NCBI RefSeq assembly: GCF_010389155.1
Contig: NC_057762.1
Location: 37,384,055 to 37,448,054, forward strand
Direction: 5' to 3'
DNA: 64,000 bases
Origin: Erigeron canadensis
Lineage: Eukaryota; Streptophyta; Magnoliopsida; Asterales; Asteraceae
This document shows positions 23,501 to 35,657 of this stretch, one piece after another (the first letter of the stretch is position 1; every line of letters begins with the position of its first letter). The position numbers and the translations under genes are program-made. Below the pieces are notes generated by a model that was not told the origin of the DNA, searched no databases, and saw nothing but the letters and a program-made list of their open reading frames with translations.

Positions 23501-24330
23501 TTGATGTAACTATGGACCCTTTTTTCTGTCGGTATGCTATCCGATGTATCTATGGACCCTTTTTGTCGGTACGGATGTAGTTATGGACCCTTTTTGTCTG
23601 TGCGGATGTAACTATGGAGTATGGACCCTTTTTGACAGTATGCTTTCTGATGTTAAAAATTGACTTTTTCGGTCAGTATGCAGTATGCAGTATGCTTTTA
23701 AGGGACGGCCTTTACAATGTGAACTGGTAATCGCACTTGATGATTTACATGTCAAACTTTCAATCGATAGGTTGGTATGTGTGTCAAAGATCTGCTATTG
23801 AAAATCTGACTTGTAAAGAATGACCTACTTTAGCTAGTATGTTTATTATGTAATAATGTAAACAGTCATCCTTTTTTGCCGGTATTCTATATGATGTAAG
23901 AATTGACCCTCAAGTAGGCTTTATGGTATAGGATCAACTCTTTCTGGTCAAAGAATGATTTTAACGCCTTCATACTCACAATGATATTTTATCATACTTT
24001 TTCCACTGACGGTATGGATATTCAACTGTTAAAAGCTAGATGTATGTGCCTCTTTGGGTTTTATCATATTTCTTATGCAGAGTTTACCGGAAAATGAGTA
24101 TCTTAAATTTCCTATATGCTTTTGGCTAGCAAAAAGCTAACATTGAATACAGAATTTTGTTCTATTGATGGGTGGATTGATAATCTTTTTCATTTTTATT
24201 TTGTGTCAAGTGGGGAAGATGCTTGGACAGACTCGTCACTGAACAAAAGGCCCCCAAGGCAAAGTTGCTGCAAGGTTGACTTAAGTTTCTTATCCATCTT
24301 AACTTTTTGTGCTATTGGAATTGTATGTTT
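20570..24330. repeat. large complex tandem-repeat locus with duplicated flanks
   Basis: Three related blocks follow one another: about 20570-22170, 22190-23500 and 23500-24330. Each carries copies of a TATGGACCCTTT minisatellite followed by a shared non-repetitive body (for example the segments containing TGTCAAACTTTCAAT at 21715, 22708 and 23750). The second and third blocks also share a tail (23205-23500 and 24015-24310) beginning with an acceptor-like TTTCTTATGCAG. Minisatellite copy number falls from the first block to the last. No convincing protein is encoded. Confidence 0.8.
20860..21480 (+). repeat. 37-bp minisatellite, about 18 copies
   Basis: Core unit: ATGTAACTATGGACCC followed by TTTTTGTCGGTATGCTTTCCG, mostly 37 bp with 31- and 38-bp variants. 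Counting TATGGA gives about 18 copies here, with further copies at 22360-22640 and 23500-23640. The unit lacks stops in several frames and its length is not a multiple of three, so long overlapping repeat-only ORFs arise that are not likely genes. Confidence 0.92.
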
Positions 24331-24394
24331 CTTTGAGGTAATCTTTGTAGGTGTTGTCGGTGCTCTTTATGTACGTGTAGGATCTACTGGCTGA
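24116..24394 (+). other. unrecognised ORF with hydrophobic C terminus; possible terminal exon
   Basis: The last 60 codons carry a polar stretch (TDSSLNKRPPRQSCC) then about 30 hydrophobic residues (FLSILTFCAIGIVCFFEVIF and onward) before a stop at 24394. The same DNA is duplicated at 23310-23510, where stops interrupt it. An AG acceptor-like site precedes TGGGGAAGATGC near 24210. It could be the last exon of an unknown membrane protein or chance. No family recognised. Confidence 0.2.
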
Positions 24395-25447
24395 GTTATA
24401 TTCCTGTAATCCTGTGATGTTGTGATGTTGCGAGATCCCTGTAAAATTTTTGTATTTTGTCATTGCTTATCTGCTCAAGTAATTTTTCTTGGCAATTAGA
24501 TCTCTTGTCATTTCTCTTCACTAGAGAACTTTAGTACACAAATAAATTGATTATACTAGATATCTAAATCGTTACAAAAATTTAGCTATCAACTTCTTTC
24601 TGGTGAAATTTATTCTTTCAGCGAGAATATTATTGTGACAGTTTATCAGCTGAGGTTTCCTTGTTTTTTATAATGTGTTGCACCAAGTCTTTAAAAAACG
24701 AGTAACTAGTTGGCGGCGTGACCGGTGATATCCTTGGTTTATATCACAGAAACATCCATATCATGGTTCCTCTTTACCATTGCAAGTAAATTTGAATTGT
24801 TCGTGGATTAGTTGTCAATATAACTGACTGGATTCTCACAAACATGAAAAGTGATGGCGTTGAATAAAAAACCAAAACACTCCTACAGACTCGGTTTACA
24901 CTAGATTCTTCATAGGATCTTTTATTAAGTAACATTGCATCAAGTACTGAGCTATGAACTAGAACTTGTTGAGGCATATGAAGCGTTTGCTAGAGACGAA
25001 GCATCTATTAGATGACAAAATTACCTGCCAACGTTATCACAAATTTGTATTTACTCCAATTGTTATCGCTAAGGGATAGAACAATCATCATTCATATAAA
25101 GAAAAATACAAAACTTTGGTAACTGGGTTTAGTGAGGCTTTGAGCTGAACCAAGTTAGAAGCCTAGAACTCGTCCCAGCTATAACCATCTTTCAGTCGGA
25201 ACTGGGGTTATATTGTAACAACCAAATCTAACGAAGCTTTAACATTGGTGCAATCTTCTGAATTGTTTTATGAACTCTTTCATAAGACGACTTGAATACG
25301 GTAACCCACTTTCCCATAACAATGATTATAATTACTTGTATCTTATAGTACCTTATAAATTCTAGCCTCCATCTATATTTTGTGTTGAGTGACCTGTGTA
25401 TGTACAGTAATTTACAAGAAACTTGGTAAAAAGATTTAAAAAAGGAA
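24395..25447. other. intergenic, 3' flank of NADK2
   Basis: The NADK2 3' untranslated region probably reaches to about 25.1 kb. No other exon, tRNA or clear repeat is seen. The minus ORF at 24774-24977 shows nothing recognisable. Confidence 0.6.
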
Positions 25448-28400
25448 TCAGAGAGCCTTCTGATCTAGCCTCTCGTTCCAATTGAGACAACGAATTAAGC
25501 TGCGAAACCAGTCTCCTGTTTGGTCAAACTTATTGACCGTTGGAAGTGGATGCTGGCTCATGCATATACGCACCGAGTCTCCTCTAGAAAGCTGTTGCCT
25601 TCTCTTTCCATCAAACGATACCCAAGCATTACTTCGTGCATCTTCTGGTATCTGCAAATTGAAAACAACTTGTCTTTTATTGTCTCATGAATTTCAACAA
25701 TATAACATGATCAACATCCTAAAAAATCATATTCTTGGAAAAATTATATAGAGAAAGCGTTTATATTAGAGCCAAACTGCATGAGAAGGTTGATTCACCT
25801 TTAATTCAAGGCGTGCCGAATCAGGAAGTATAACAGGCCTGAAAGAGAGGGAATGTGGACAAATCGGTGTAAAAAGCATGCAAGGAACATTTGGATGCAC
25901 CTGCATTCATTAAAAGCCCTTTACATATAAGCTTCTTGCAACCTTACCGTAATATATATTATTACGAGTATGGGGTGTTCGGAATAACAATAGGCTATGA
26001 ATGTAAAATGCGAAAGGATTTAGCATACCATGGAACCTCCTGCGGCTGTAGAGTAAGCTGTACTCCCCGTAGGTGTTGCTACTATGACTCCATCACCTTG
26101 CACCTATCACACAACATGTCAGCATGTTAAAAGCTTTTAATCAAGATTACCAAAAATTCAATTTTGAAGAGTACATAGGCTTGTTGTATCAAAAGAGTAC
26201 ATAGGCTTGGTAATGATATTCGAAGTCCATTTGACCCGATTAAAAGAAAACCCAGTGAAAGTAAGCTGATATTATTTGCAATTTCTCCTTAAAGCAAGTA
26301 CAGAACCATCTGATAAGAAACCGAGTACTGGCACTTTGTGACGTTTAAAGTTGGTGCCATTGTGCCAATATTACATTTGCACTTTTGAACACTCATAAAT
26401 AAAAATGAACGATGAGCCAACTAACTTAGCAACCAACCTTAGTAATAAGACGGTCATGTTCATAGCACTCGATTTTGGAAAGATATGGGTTAGAACCCCG
26501 ATCGACCACAACCTCATTTAGAACATCAAAAATTTTGCCCGGCATTGCTTTCCCATTTCTGAATATCTCACATCGGAGACGCATCCGAAGAGTTATGTAA
26601 ACACCTTCCAGTGTATTGTTTCCATGGATGACTCGTTTCAGATCCTGCTTATAGTCTTCAAACTGTACCACAAGAAATCTATGAGCAATTTAATCTATTC
26701 TTACTAAAAATGACAACTTTGCTAATCTCACAAATTCAGTAAGATGCTTACAGCATGTGATGTGAGAAAACCAAGAGACCCGAGATTGAATGAAACGACA
26801 GGGGGAACAGCACCTCTAAACAAGTTTGATGCATGCAGAATAACCCCGTCTCCTCCTAAACAGGCAATTAGATCTACTCTTTCATGAAGATCACTACATA
26901 AAAAATTAACTGAATATGTTTTAGCAAATTGTCTCTTTGAGGCAATCCAGATTCCAGGGCACTATGTAATAACTGCTATTATTTATTAAGAGATGAAGAA
27001 AATGGGCAGGGATGCTGGGTTGGGTAACAAGTCATAATGGGCAAATCTTTATGTACAGTCTGAGCTGACTGCAAAACACTTCTATGTCATGTTTTTGCTT
27101 GTATGGATAACTATCGAGTTAAATATAATTAGACAATGAAACCTCAGTGGTACCGCGATCATGTGACCAGACAAGTGGAGAAACTATATCTTGTGATCCA
27201 TGTGTGAGGATGGTGACTTACCGGGCATGAGTTCTATACTTCTATGTGATATGCACTCTGGTACCAAGACGTACATGGGACCAGAGGGTTCCCACCCATC
27301 TACCCTTTTTTTTTATTACTAAATGAATATATGGATCTAATGATTCAAGATGTATGGTTCAAAAATGCATCGTAGGTACTCTTCAACCTGTTCCCTTTTT
27401 TACTTATTATATTTTAAACATTTAATTTGTAATAAAAGATATCCCGAGTCAAGCCATGCAGAAGTAAATGGATGACTGCACACCTTTACTTTATTGATAT
27501 GATCACCATACCTCGTATCTTGACTGTAGAAGGTCTGTACAAACCCAAATCCTGGTATTCTTGCAAAAATATCATGAACCTCAGGTTCCACAAGAACCGT
27601 CATGTTTTCTTGGTGATATAAGAAAGAGGCAGCCTGTATTTCACGTAGAAATTATTGTCAGAATATTTAATATGTAAGCTATATAAGTCCGGGACTCCGG
27701 ATGTAGGTATGTAACAATTCCAGTGTTAACCTTATGAACTGATAGGTTTTTTACTACCATTTACAGTATAATAAGTTAAAATCAATGCAGATGTTGCATA
27801 TTACAGGAGCATGATAGGCATGAGTGCTGTAGCGAAAACTGAAGAACTTATCTAATCTCCTTGTTTATAGAATCCCAAAAGAAATTATAGTGAAAATTAA
27901 CACTACAAAACTAAATTAGAAAGAAATACTTAACAAAGGAGTATCTTTAAATTTCATGATACCATAGCAAAGCAATATATCAAGTACTTCTATACCATGA
28001 CCATTTAAGAAGCGCAAAACACCGTATACAAAAACGTTGGCATCACACTCAAAGGCTAGAGGGAAAAAAGATTTAAAAATTAAAATATGTATTAATATAT
28101 CCAATTTATCATCATAACCCAATTGAAATAGCTTGATAAATCACAATGTTCACGCAAACCATGAGCAAAGGATACTTACTCGAAGTGATTTTTTTTAGTT
28201 TGCAGCAAGAAGAGTCTATTAGCTAATCAGTAATATGCTAGTGAAAGTACCTCTTTAGCTTGTTCCATTAGTTCTTCACCGAGCTTCTTTAAAAGTAACA
28301 CAGTTTTAGGTGATGATTTCCACATAAGCATCTGCTGTTGGGTGCTAGGATGAGTGAACGCCAATGAAGATTCTGTAACTTTTTCTCTAGTGCAAGAGAA

Positions 28401-31238
28401 CCCATCTGTACGCACTAAAAACATTTCTGCCTTTTTTCTTGATTGAATTCTTACAACACCCGTTGTAGAAGCACACATATTTCCCTCAACCAGTTCTTCA
28501 TCCTCATTGCTAGAATACCCAGCCATTTTCCCACTGCTTAATTTCTCTGAAAAAACCACAGAAGATCGACCATCACCTTCTAAATTATCTGCTAAAGTGA
28601 CACTTGTTGCATGCCTATCTGCATCATTGAAATCTTTCAAACTGGAACGAGATGGGAGAGAATTATTAACATTGTTTCCATTATAAGTAGATAAGTTTCC
28701 ATTGGTAGCTGGCCCATTTGACCTTTCGATATCAACGAATGACCCATTATAACTCTGTTTCTTTCTTGATTTGGCTTGCTTCTCCAATCTCTTACGCTCA
28801 AAGATAAAATAAGTCATAGGGGATCGAGTTTTATTTTTATAAAACATGGACATTTCTTTTCTAGAGAAAATATTGGAAGGTGGTAATTGTGATTCAATAG
28901 GATTTATACGATGATCAAACCAAACACCGTTTTGATGTTCATCAATTTCATTCACCGCTCCGTTACTGCTTGTATACTCGTTAGCTGAGGTTGAAGACTC
29001 CACGTTATTTTCTTCAACAGAAATGTCTACCTTTGAGTTAGATGAAAGGTTTGATTGCACTTCTGACATCTTATCCCGAGTTTGAATATTACTGGGTGAA
29101 CTGTACCGAGCCATATATTGTCTCCATCTAGAAACCATAGCAGATGTTCTCCAAACGCCTTCTTTACTATGGACATATATCGGCTTTTTCATTGAGTTCG
29201 AAATGACAGTTGAAAACGTCTCAACCTGAGACATCGATGGTGCGGTCCCTATTTCAACTGGAAGTTTGATCAGTTCAACTTTCCCAGATGAAACTGCATC
29301 TTTCAATGCAGCTTCATAGAAAACATCATTCACAATTTCCGCTCTAAGATCAACAATAGTTTTGAAGTCTTTTTCAATTAACCACTTTAAACTTTCCTCT
29401 GTCAATTGGCTACCCCTCCAAAAGGCAACTTCAGAATCAGTAGGTCCAATATCTTCTTTTGAGGTGGATAAATAAACAGGATTCCAATTAGCAAATAGTG
29501 ATTGAGGTGGATAATTGTCCCCACGAGGAAGACCCGAATCGTAGCACACATTTTTCAGCCTTTGAAGTTTTCTCCAAACATCCAAGCTTCGAGTATCATC
29601 TGATGTCAAAAATATTTCAAGAGCAATGTGCAAACTTTCACAATATCTTTTCATTTCACGCCTGAAAAGGGCAAGTGGTGGAAGCTTATCTTCCATCATA
29701 TCTACATCCGAGACACTGAATGATTTCATGATGGTTGATCTGCCAGAAAGAAGATCCTCTCTTCCTTTATTTAGTAAACATATCATGCAACCAAGAACAG
29801 ATACTATCTTATCTTCGAGTAACGGCTTGTCCTCTGAAGGGAAAGCATAAGAAACACTACATTCACCCGTAAGTGGGTTACATAAAGTGTCCATTATCGA
29901 ATTGTGAAGACTTTCAGCAGCTCTAAATATTCTACAATATGCTTCAACTTCAGCTATATCTCCAGGAAGCGGACCGACCCATGGTAACTGTGTTAAATTG
30001 TGGGACTGGTATGTCTAGAAATTACAAAGAAAATAATCAGCAACTTAATATCATAAAGAAGGTTTAATGACCTTGGTATGCTTAAATTAGCGTCAACGGT
30101 CGTCACAAACTATCAAGAAGAAATAATTATATACCACATTCAACAAGGGTTTTTTTCTTCTATTAGTAATATCATAACTGTAATCGAACAGACACAAATT
30201 TACCCTAAAAATAGATAATATCTGTTAACGTGCATCTTTCACTCAGTCTCCGGGTTATATCAGATAATAATTGTATATGAGCTCGCCCCTTTGTAATTTA
30301 GTATAGAGTAATGTTATATCCTCCTAAAGCAACCTCCTAATAATCCTCTTAACTACAAGATTATTACAAATGACAAAATCAAGTGATGAGATATGACTTC
30401 AAATCGTGAGATCATGTTTCAAAAACAACAATTCGACCCTTTAAGGCTTGGGTACATGGGTGGTATTGTCTTGGGATATTACAAAGTATTATATTCTTGT
30501 TTTGGCAGTCTGGTCACAAGAGAAATGCCAAATTAGTCTTTGTTCCATATATACAGAACACCTAAAAAAAGGATATGACAGTAAAAACTGTCCAAAACGA
30601 TTCCTAAAAGTTACAAATCTGAATGTTTACAAATCGGTATAGTTGTTGATCAACTTGGAGTCCCCTGATCAGCTTACTTTTAGTGAGACAACCACAAGGG
30701 GTTTGCTAATTAGCCAATTAGGGCAACGCTGTTATTTCGGTCCACGGGGATTATATCGACTTATATAGCTGTACACACTCGGAACCTCCTAACCCGTATC
30801 CAAATACAACTTAAATCCTTTCATTTCACTAGCAATATACAAGGGCATTGGGCCTTTTGGGTTCCATATGTACCAAGTAACCCTGAATTTATATAATACA
30901 AATATCGATTCAAATATTATAGCTAAATGCATACAAAAAACATATCCATAATAATGAAAACCCCAATAAAGTATTTATTTAATTTTAGAAGGAAAAATAA
31001 AATAAAAATGAACCTGAGAATCCAAGCCAATGTTGACTGAAAAAGGATTAGAAAGCTCAGCACCGGCAGCAACCACCACACTGATACGACGTCGTTCAGG
31101 AAATCTCCATTTTGTTAATAAAGTACTGAATCTGTGAAGCTCGGACAGATGGGGTTTGGGGGTGGGAAATGGCCTGTGTAGAAATGATGTTGGATGATTC
31201 ATGTCGACAATCACCAGGTGACATGATGATGACGCCAT
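25448..31238 (-). CDS. NADK2: chloroplast-type NAD kinase 2, 952 aa, 8 exons
   Basis: Phosphorylates NAD to NADP; the Arabidopsis homolog acts in the chloroplast stroma and binds calmodulin. Exons (minus): 31238-31014, 30014-28251, 27633-27512, 26893-26752, 26662-26438, 26103-26029, 25900-25799, 25651-25448. Residues 1-75 form a transit-peptide-like leader. The long second exon holds the family's N-terminal region ([32 protein letters not shown]) and a tyrosine-phosphatase-like domain whose P-loop reads VHSKEGVWR at 356-364, with Ser where an active phosphatase has Cys. The C-terminal kinase domain shows GGDG (717-720), NE in [11 protein letters not shown] (800-801) and PTGSTAYS (837-844), and ends [14 protein letters not shown]. 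All splice sites are GT-AG. It is about 30 residues shorter than the Arabidopsis protein (recalled), probably in the variable linker. Confidence 0.96.
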
Positions 31239-31330
31239 GCCACCATAGAATTATTATAACGTAACACAATCAATGTCTGTCTCTGTGTGTTTGTTTAATT
31301 TATATATATATATGTAGTTTTTGTATGTAT
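31239..31330 (-). promoter_or_regulatory. NADK2 core promoter and leader
   Basis: On the minus strand a TATATATATAAATT motif (about 31297-31310) lies about 60 bp before the ATG, consistent with a TATA box and a short leader. Confidence 0.5.
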
Positions 31331-33736
31331 ATGTGTGCGTGTGTGTGTGGATTGAGGAAATTTGGGGAGTGTGGATAATAACAAGAGGAGATAAAAAGGT
31401 GGTGGTGTTGAGTTCGATTTGATTTGGTTTTTATTGTGCTTGTTTGACATTATTTTGTGGATATTTATATTTCAGTTACCCGAATTATTCTAGATAGATA
31501 GATAATGATATAATATACTTTTACTTATTCTCGATATGGAAATGTCGGATAACGACACATGGAGAAACGATTGCCAAACAACTTTCGACTTATCTCCAAA
31601 CTACTATTCTTTTCTTACATTGTGAAACCAAGGAAGGATGAGCATAATAAATTTCGATCATCTCATTTCCATCTCACAACCCAAATAATTAGATTAATGG
31701 TGACACCTTGGTTTCTATAGACATAAGTCACGGAATTAATTCTCGATCCTATATGAAAATTAGAGGGCTTTTTCTACCGTTAGAAATAGAAAATGAAAAT
31801 AGTCTCTCTACTTAGATAAAAGTAAGATATGTCTATATCTTAACCTCTCCTACACACCGCTAAGATATTGAGACTCAAAATCCAAAAACGTCGGCTCTGA
31901 GCAGTTTCTTTCTTTCATTTCCATCTCGGTATGGTATCATGGTATCAAATTCCAGATGGGACTCCGATCAATATCCATATTTGTTGGTTTGTGGGATTTT
32001 CGATCGACCTCAATACCGAGAAACAATATCAAAAAAATGGTACCGAATTACAAATTGGAACGAAATGAATCAAAACACTATGATTTTCGATACTAATGTA
32101 AAACAGTACTAATTTCACACCTATCTTTGTTTGAAACCACCACTACTTTCAAAATATGTAATATGGGGGAGATTTATTATGGCATGATTTTGTTGAATTC
32201 GATATTGCATACTCATATATATGGTCTGGGGGGTTTCCACAACTTTTTTATCTTTTATGTTCTCAACTAATTAATACTTGTATATGGAAAACTTTTATTT
32301 AACATTTTGTTTTTCCTATCTTTTTTGATTTTTTTTTTCTTGCATTAAAACTAAATTTATGTGCTCAATATTGCAAAAGTGTTTGTGATTTTCATCCATG
32401 TTTTTTTATTTTGGCTTTTGGTTTTTTCTTGCATATGTGTATCTGATGTCGTAAACTTTTCAACACGTTTGTGGTATTGCTTTTAAATAACTATCTACTT
32501 TTTATATCTATGGTAGAATGATTTTTAGTTAGATTGTTGTAGGTTCAACGCAAATACACTAATATAACGAAATTGTATCAAGACGACTATTGAAGCCCCG
32601 TAGCACGGGGCCAAACGGCCAAACCCACTGGTTCATATGAAATTTAGACTTTTTTTTATATATATAACTATTTGTAACTATTTCTTCTAATTTTGATATA
32701 TTGTAATTTGTTTTGCTCAATTCATTAATTATTAGTTAACATGTTAGCTTGTTTACTTTTGTTCGTAGCTGTTCATGAACACAAACGAATATGTTTTCAG
32801 TTTTCACCAACAAACTTAATCAAATCCAAGACTTTTCGATGTGTTAGTTTAACGGGTTTTTGAGTATAATCACATTTTGAGTGTGTGCTTCTTAATTTTG
32901 GATGGATTATGATATTAGATATATGTCATATATATTAAGTACATGTCAGACACTTCTAAGAGTGAGAGATAAAAAGGAACATTAATGTCACGAATCCTTG
33001 TGTGACAAGTTGCTTATCGAGTAGGATCTACACCATTTCATCATCGTCGTCTTCTCTTATAGTACTTCATTAGTGTGGTATAATCTGAGCTACACCATTA
33101 CCATCGTCGTCGGACTTGAGCATGTGTGAGTGTGAGAGACAAAGATTTTTATAATTTGCAAAATGCAAATAATGTTATATTGCAAAAGACGTACTGCTGC
33201 TTTTTACTTGTTCACATATATGCGAGTAATAAACTTATCTTTGAATAAAAAAGACAGATCGAGACTGTCTTTCTTTCTATTTGTTGATAAATATGTACGA
33301 GTAACAAAATGATCTTTGCTGAACCAACTTTTATAAATACGATAGAGATGTTTAATAACTATCAAACTTCAAAGGTAGTTGTTATCAAATGTTACACTAT
33401 ATTTTACATTAGAGTTTACATCAAGATCGAGATATATATATCCTAAGCAAGACTTGGCACTTTGGCTGTTATAAGTCTCAAGTTTGAACCAGACAAAGTA
33501 ATAAAAGTATAACCAATTTGAAAATTTTTTAACTATAGAATTGGTCAAGTGTATACAAGGAAGCTAGCTTTACATTAATTTCATGATTTTCCACAAATCA
33601 GAAGTGTGAAAAGGTGGAATAATACAATGGTCGAAAATGACATTTAGATGAGTCGAAAAGATATTATGCTCGCATTACATTTACATATCATGATTTGTGA
33701 CTCAAATATATGCTTGAAATTTCACTTTTGAAGGTT

Positions 33737-33769
<33 letters not shown>

Positions 33770-34870
33770 TTTTCTTTTTTAAATTTATTATTATTATTTT
33801 TTAATGAAACACATATGAGTCGTTAATTAGATGGTTGATATATGTATTTTGGTGCAAAAAGTTACCTCTAATTAATTAAGATATATTAAAATGATGAGAT
33901 CTTGGTGCAATACTAAAATTTATGTTAATTGATTCTAAGCTAAAGTTGATTAACATCAAATATCATTCTAGATTTTTATAACAATTAAGTTCTATTATAA
34001 TCATTTTATTTAATTTTTAAATTATTTTTTACCCCCAACATATATAGAGTGATTTCTAGTAACTCGTTTATTAAGATAATAAAGTCAAAAGTTTATTGGT
34101 GCAAAATATTGTTGTAGAAATTGAATGTGGGTCGGTATATGATACTTTTTATGAAAATGATTTTGTCAGCTTAATTAGTAGATGTATTATTGGTTTTATT
34201 TCATAGTTTTGTCGGGACAAGTCTATGAATTTTTTTCAAATCACTTGTAACGATTTATTGTATTTTAAGATTTTTCTTGATATTAAATACCAACTGTCAA
34301 AAGAGAAAATATTTCATCATGTAAAATTTATCTTGTAGAACTAAAACAATGATATTATTCTTGGATAAATATCTAAATGCTTACATGCTTTTTTTTCTTC
34401 TCCCATAAATATATCTTTTTTTGATTTATACACGAGAAAACGTGTCATCTTTTTATCATTATAAAATACAATATAATTTAACTTGTAAAAATTAGAATAT
34501 AACTGTGAGAAGAACTAATATTTTCGTCTCAGCCGGATTTGACCTTTGACGTTTTAACTACTTTGCCTTTGGTCTTTCAAATTAGAAGCTTCTGTGTATG
34601 AAACATTCAATCTTATTTTTTAAAACTAAATAAATTTTCTCATAAGAAAGAAAGAAGAAAATTGAGCCTCAATATACGAAGATGAGGCACACTTTCTGGA
34701 AGAATATATATGTTAATAATAAAGTTACATACAAATACATATAGTGTCAGATTCATGTGAGAACTGTTCACACAAGGTCGGCTAACACATGGAACAAAGC
34801 GGACGATGAGCCGATGTCCGATTTTTTATATTTTCTAATATATATATATATGTATATATATATGTATATA
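31331..34870. other. AT-rich intergenic region
   Basis: No exon or RNA gene is visible. It contains a GC-rich palindrome (GCCCCGTAGCACGGGGC near 32596) of the same type seen elsewhere in the window, a 30-T run, and near 34742 a GATTCATGTGAGAACTG motif related to the small element in CAS intron 1. Confidence 0.65.
33739..33768 (+). repeat. poly(T) tract, 30 bp
   Basis: Thirty uninterrupted T followed by GTTTTCTTTTTT. It could be the tail of a minus-strand retroposed sequence, but no source sequence was recognised beside it. Confidence 0.85.
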
Positions 34871-35382
34871 GGATAGAGATCAAATGAGAATGAACCTTAA
34901 GGAGAGAAGGGTGAGAAGGTTAGTTTTTGATTTTTTTTTAACTTTTTTTCTTTTATCACTCTTTTCATTCTCTATTTAATTAACTTATTCCATATAAAAA
35001 TTTTAAAAATATTTTTTTTTCAAAGGGCATAGCCCGTAAGTTATAGGTGAAGCTTCTCGGCTTATGACGGAGCCATAATAGCTAAGGGCAAAACCCGTTA
35101 GATAGATCACTCCATCACCGATTACCTCCTATGACCTATCACCCTCTATGACCTATCACTACCCCTTATTAATATCCTTAAGGGCGAATCCCGTACCGTA
35201 CCCTTACATATATAACTTACTAACTCGGTTTAGAAATTTTTTATTTTTATTTATTTAGTAAAATTTTTTTATGAATTGAATTAATTAAAAAAAGAATAAA
35301 AAAGTGAAAAATAAAATAAAAAAACAAGCTAAAAAAAAATGAACATTCTCTCCTTAAGAACCTTCTCCCTGGATCTCTACCC
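34871..35382. mobile_element. MITE with ~40-bp terminal inverted repeats, 512 bp
   Basis: The left end GGATAGAGATC...CTTAAGGAGAGAA (34871-34908) pairs with the complement of the right end (GGGTAGAGATCC...CTTAAGGAGAGAA, 35382-35345), with most positions matching. Both ends abut TA-rich microsatellites, which hides any target duplication. A second repeat lies inside at 35020-35215 (GGGCATAGCCCGTAAG...GGGCGAATCCCGTACC, with two GACCTATCA units); related fragments occur at 4420-4510 and 5345-5395. Confidence 0.75.
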
Positions 35383-35657
35383 TATATATATATGTGTGTG
35401 TGTGTTATATATATAAATTGTATATGTAATCAACTAAGTCTATTACAAATCCTAACAATCATCCAAAAATTAAACTAGATAACTAATTAACACATAAGAA
35501 AAACTCACTTACATATCTTTCGCGGATAAAAACTTACGCTTATTGGTGAAAAAAAACATGCAACTACCACAAACGTGTTGATGTATAGAATGATTATGTA
35601 TTTTTTTTAACCAAATTTTTTATTTAATTTGGATTGAATAAAAACGGTGTACTTTTA
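35383..35657. other. short intergenic stretch
   Basis: AT-rich, with no feature beyond a (TG)n run at its start and the left target duplication TTTTA at 35653-35657. Confidence 0.6.

Noticed and set aside
29626..29850. 74-aa plus-strand ORF
   Set aside because: It is antisense to the long NADK2 exon 2.
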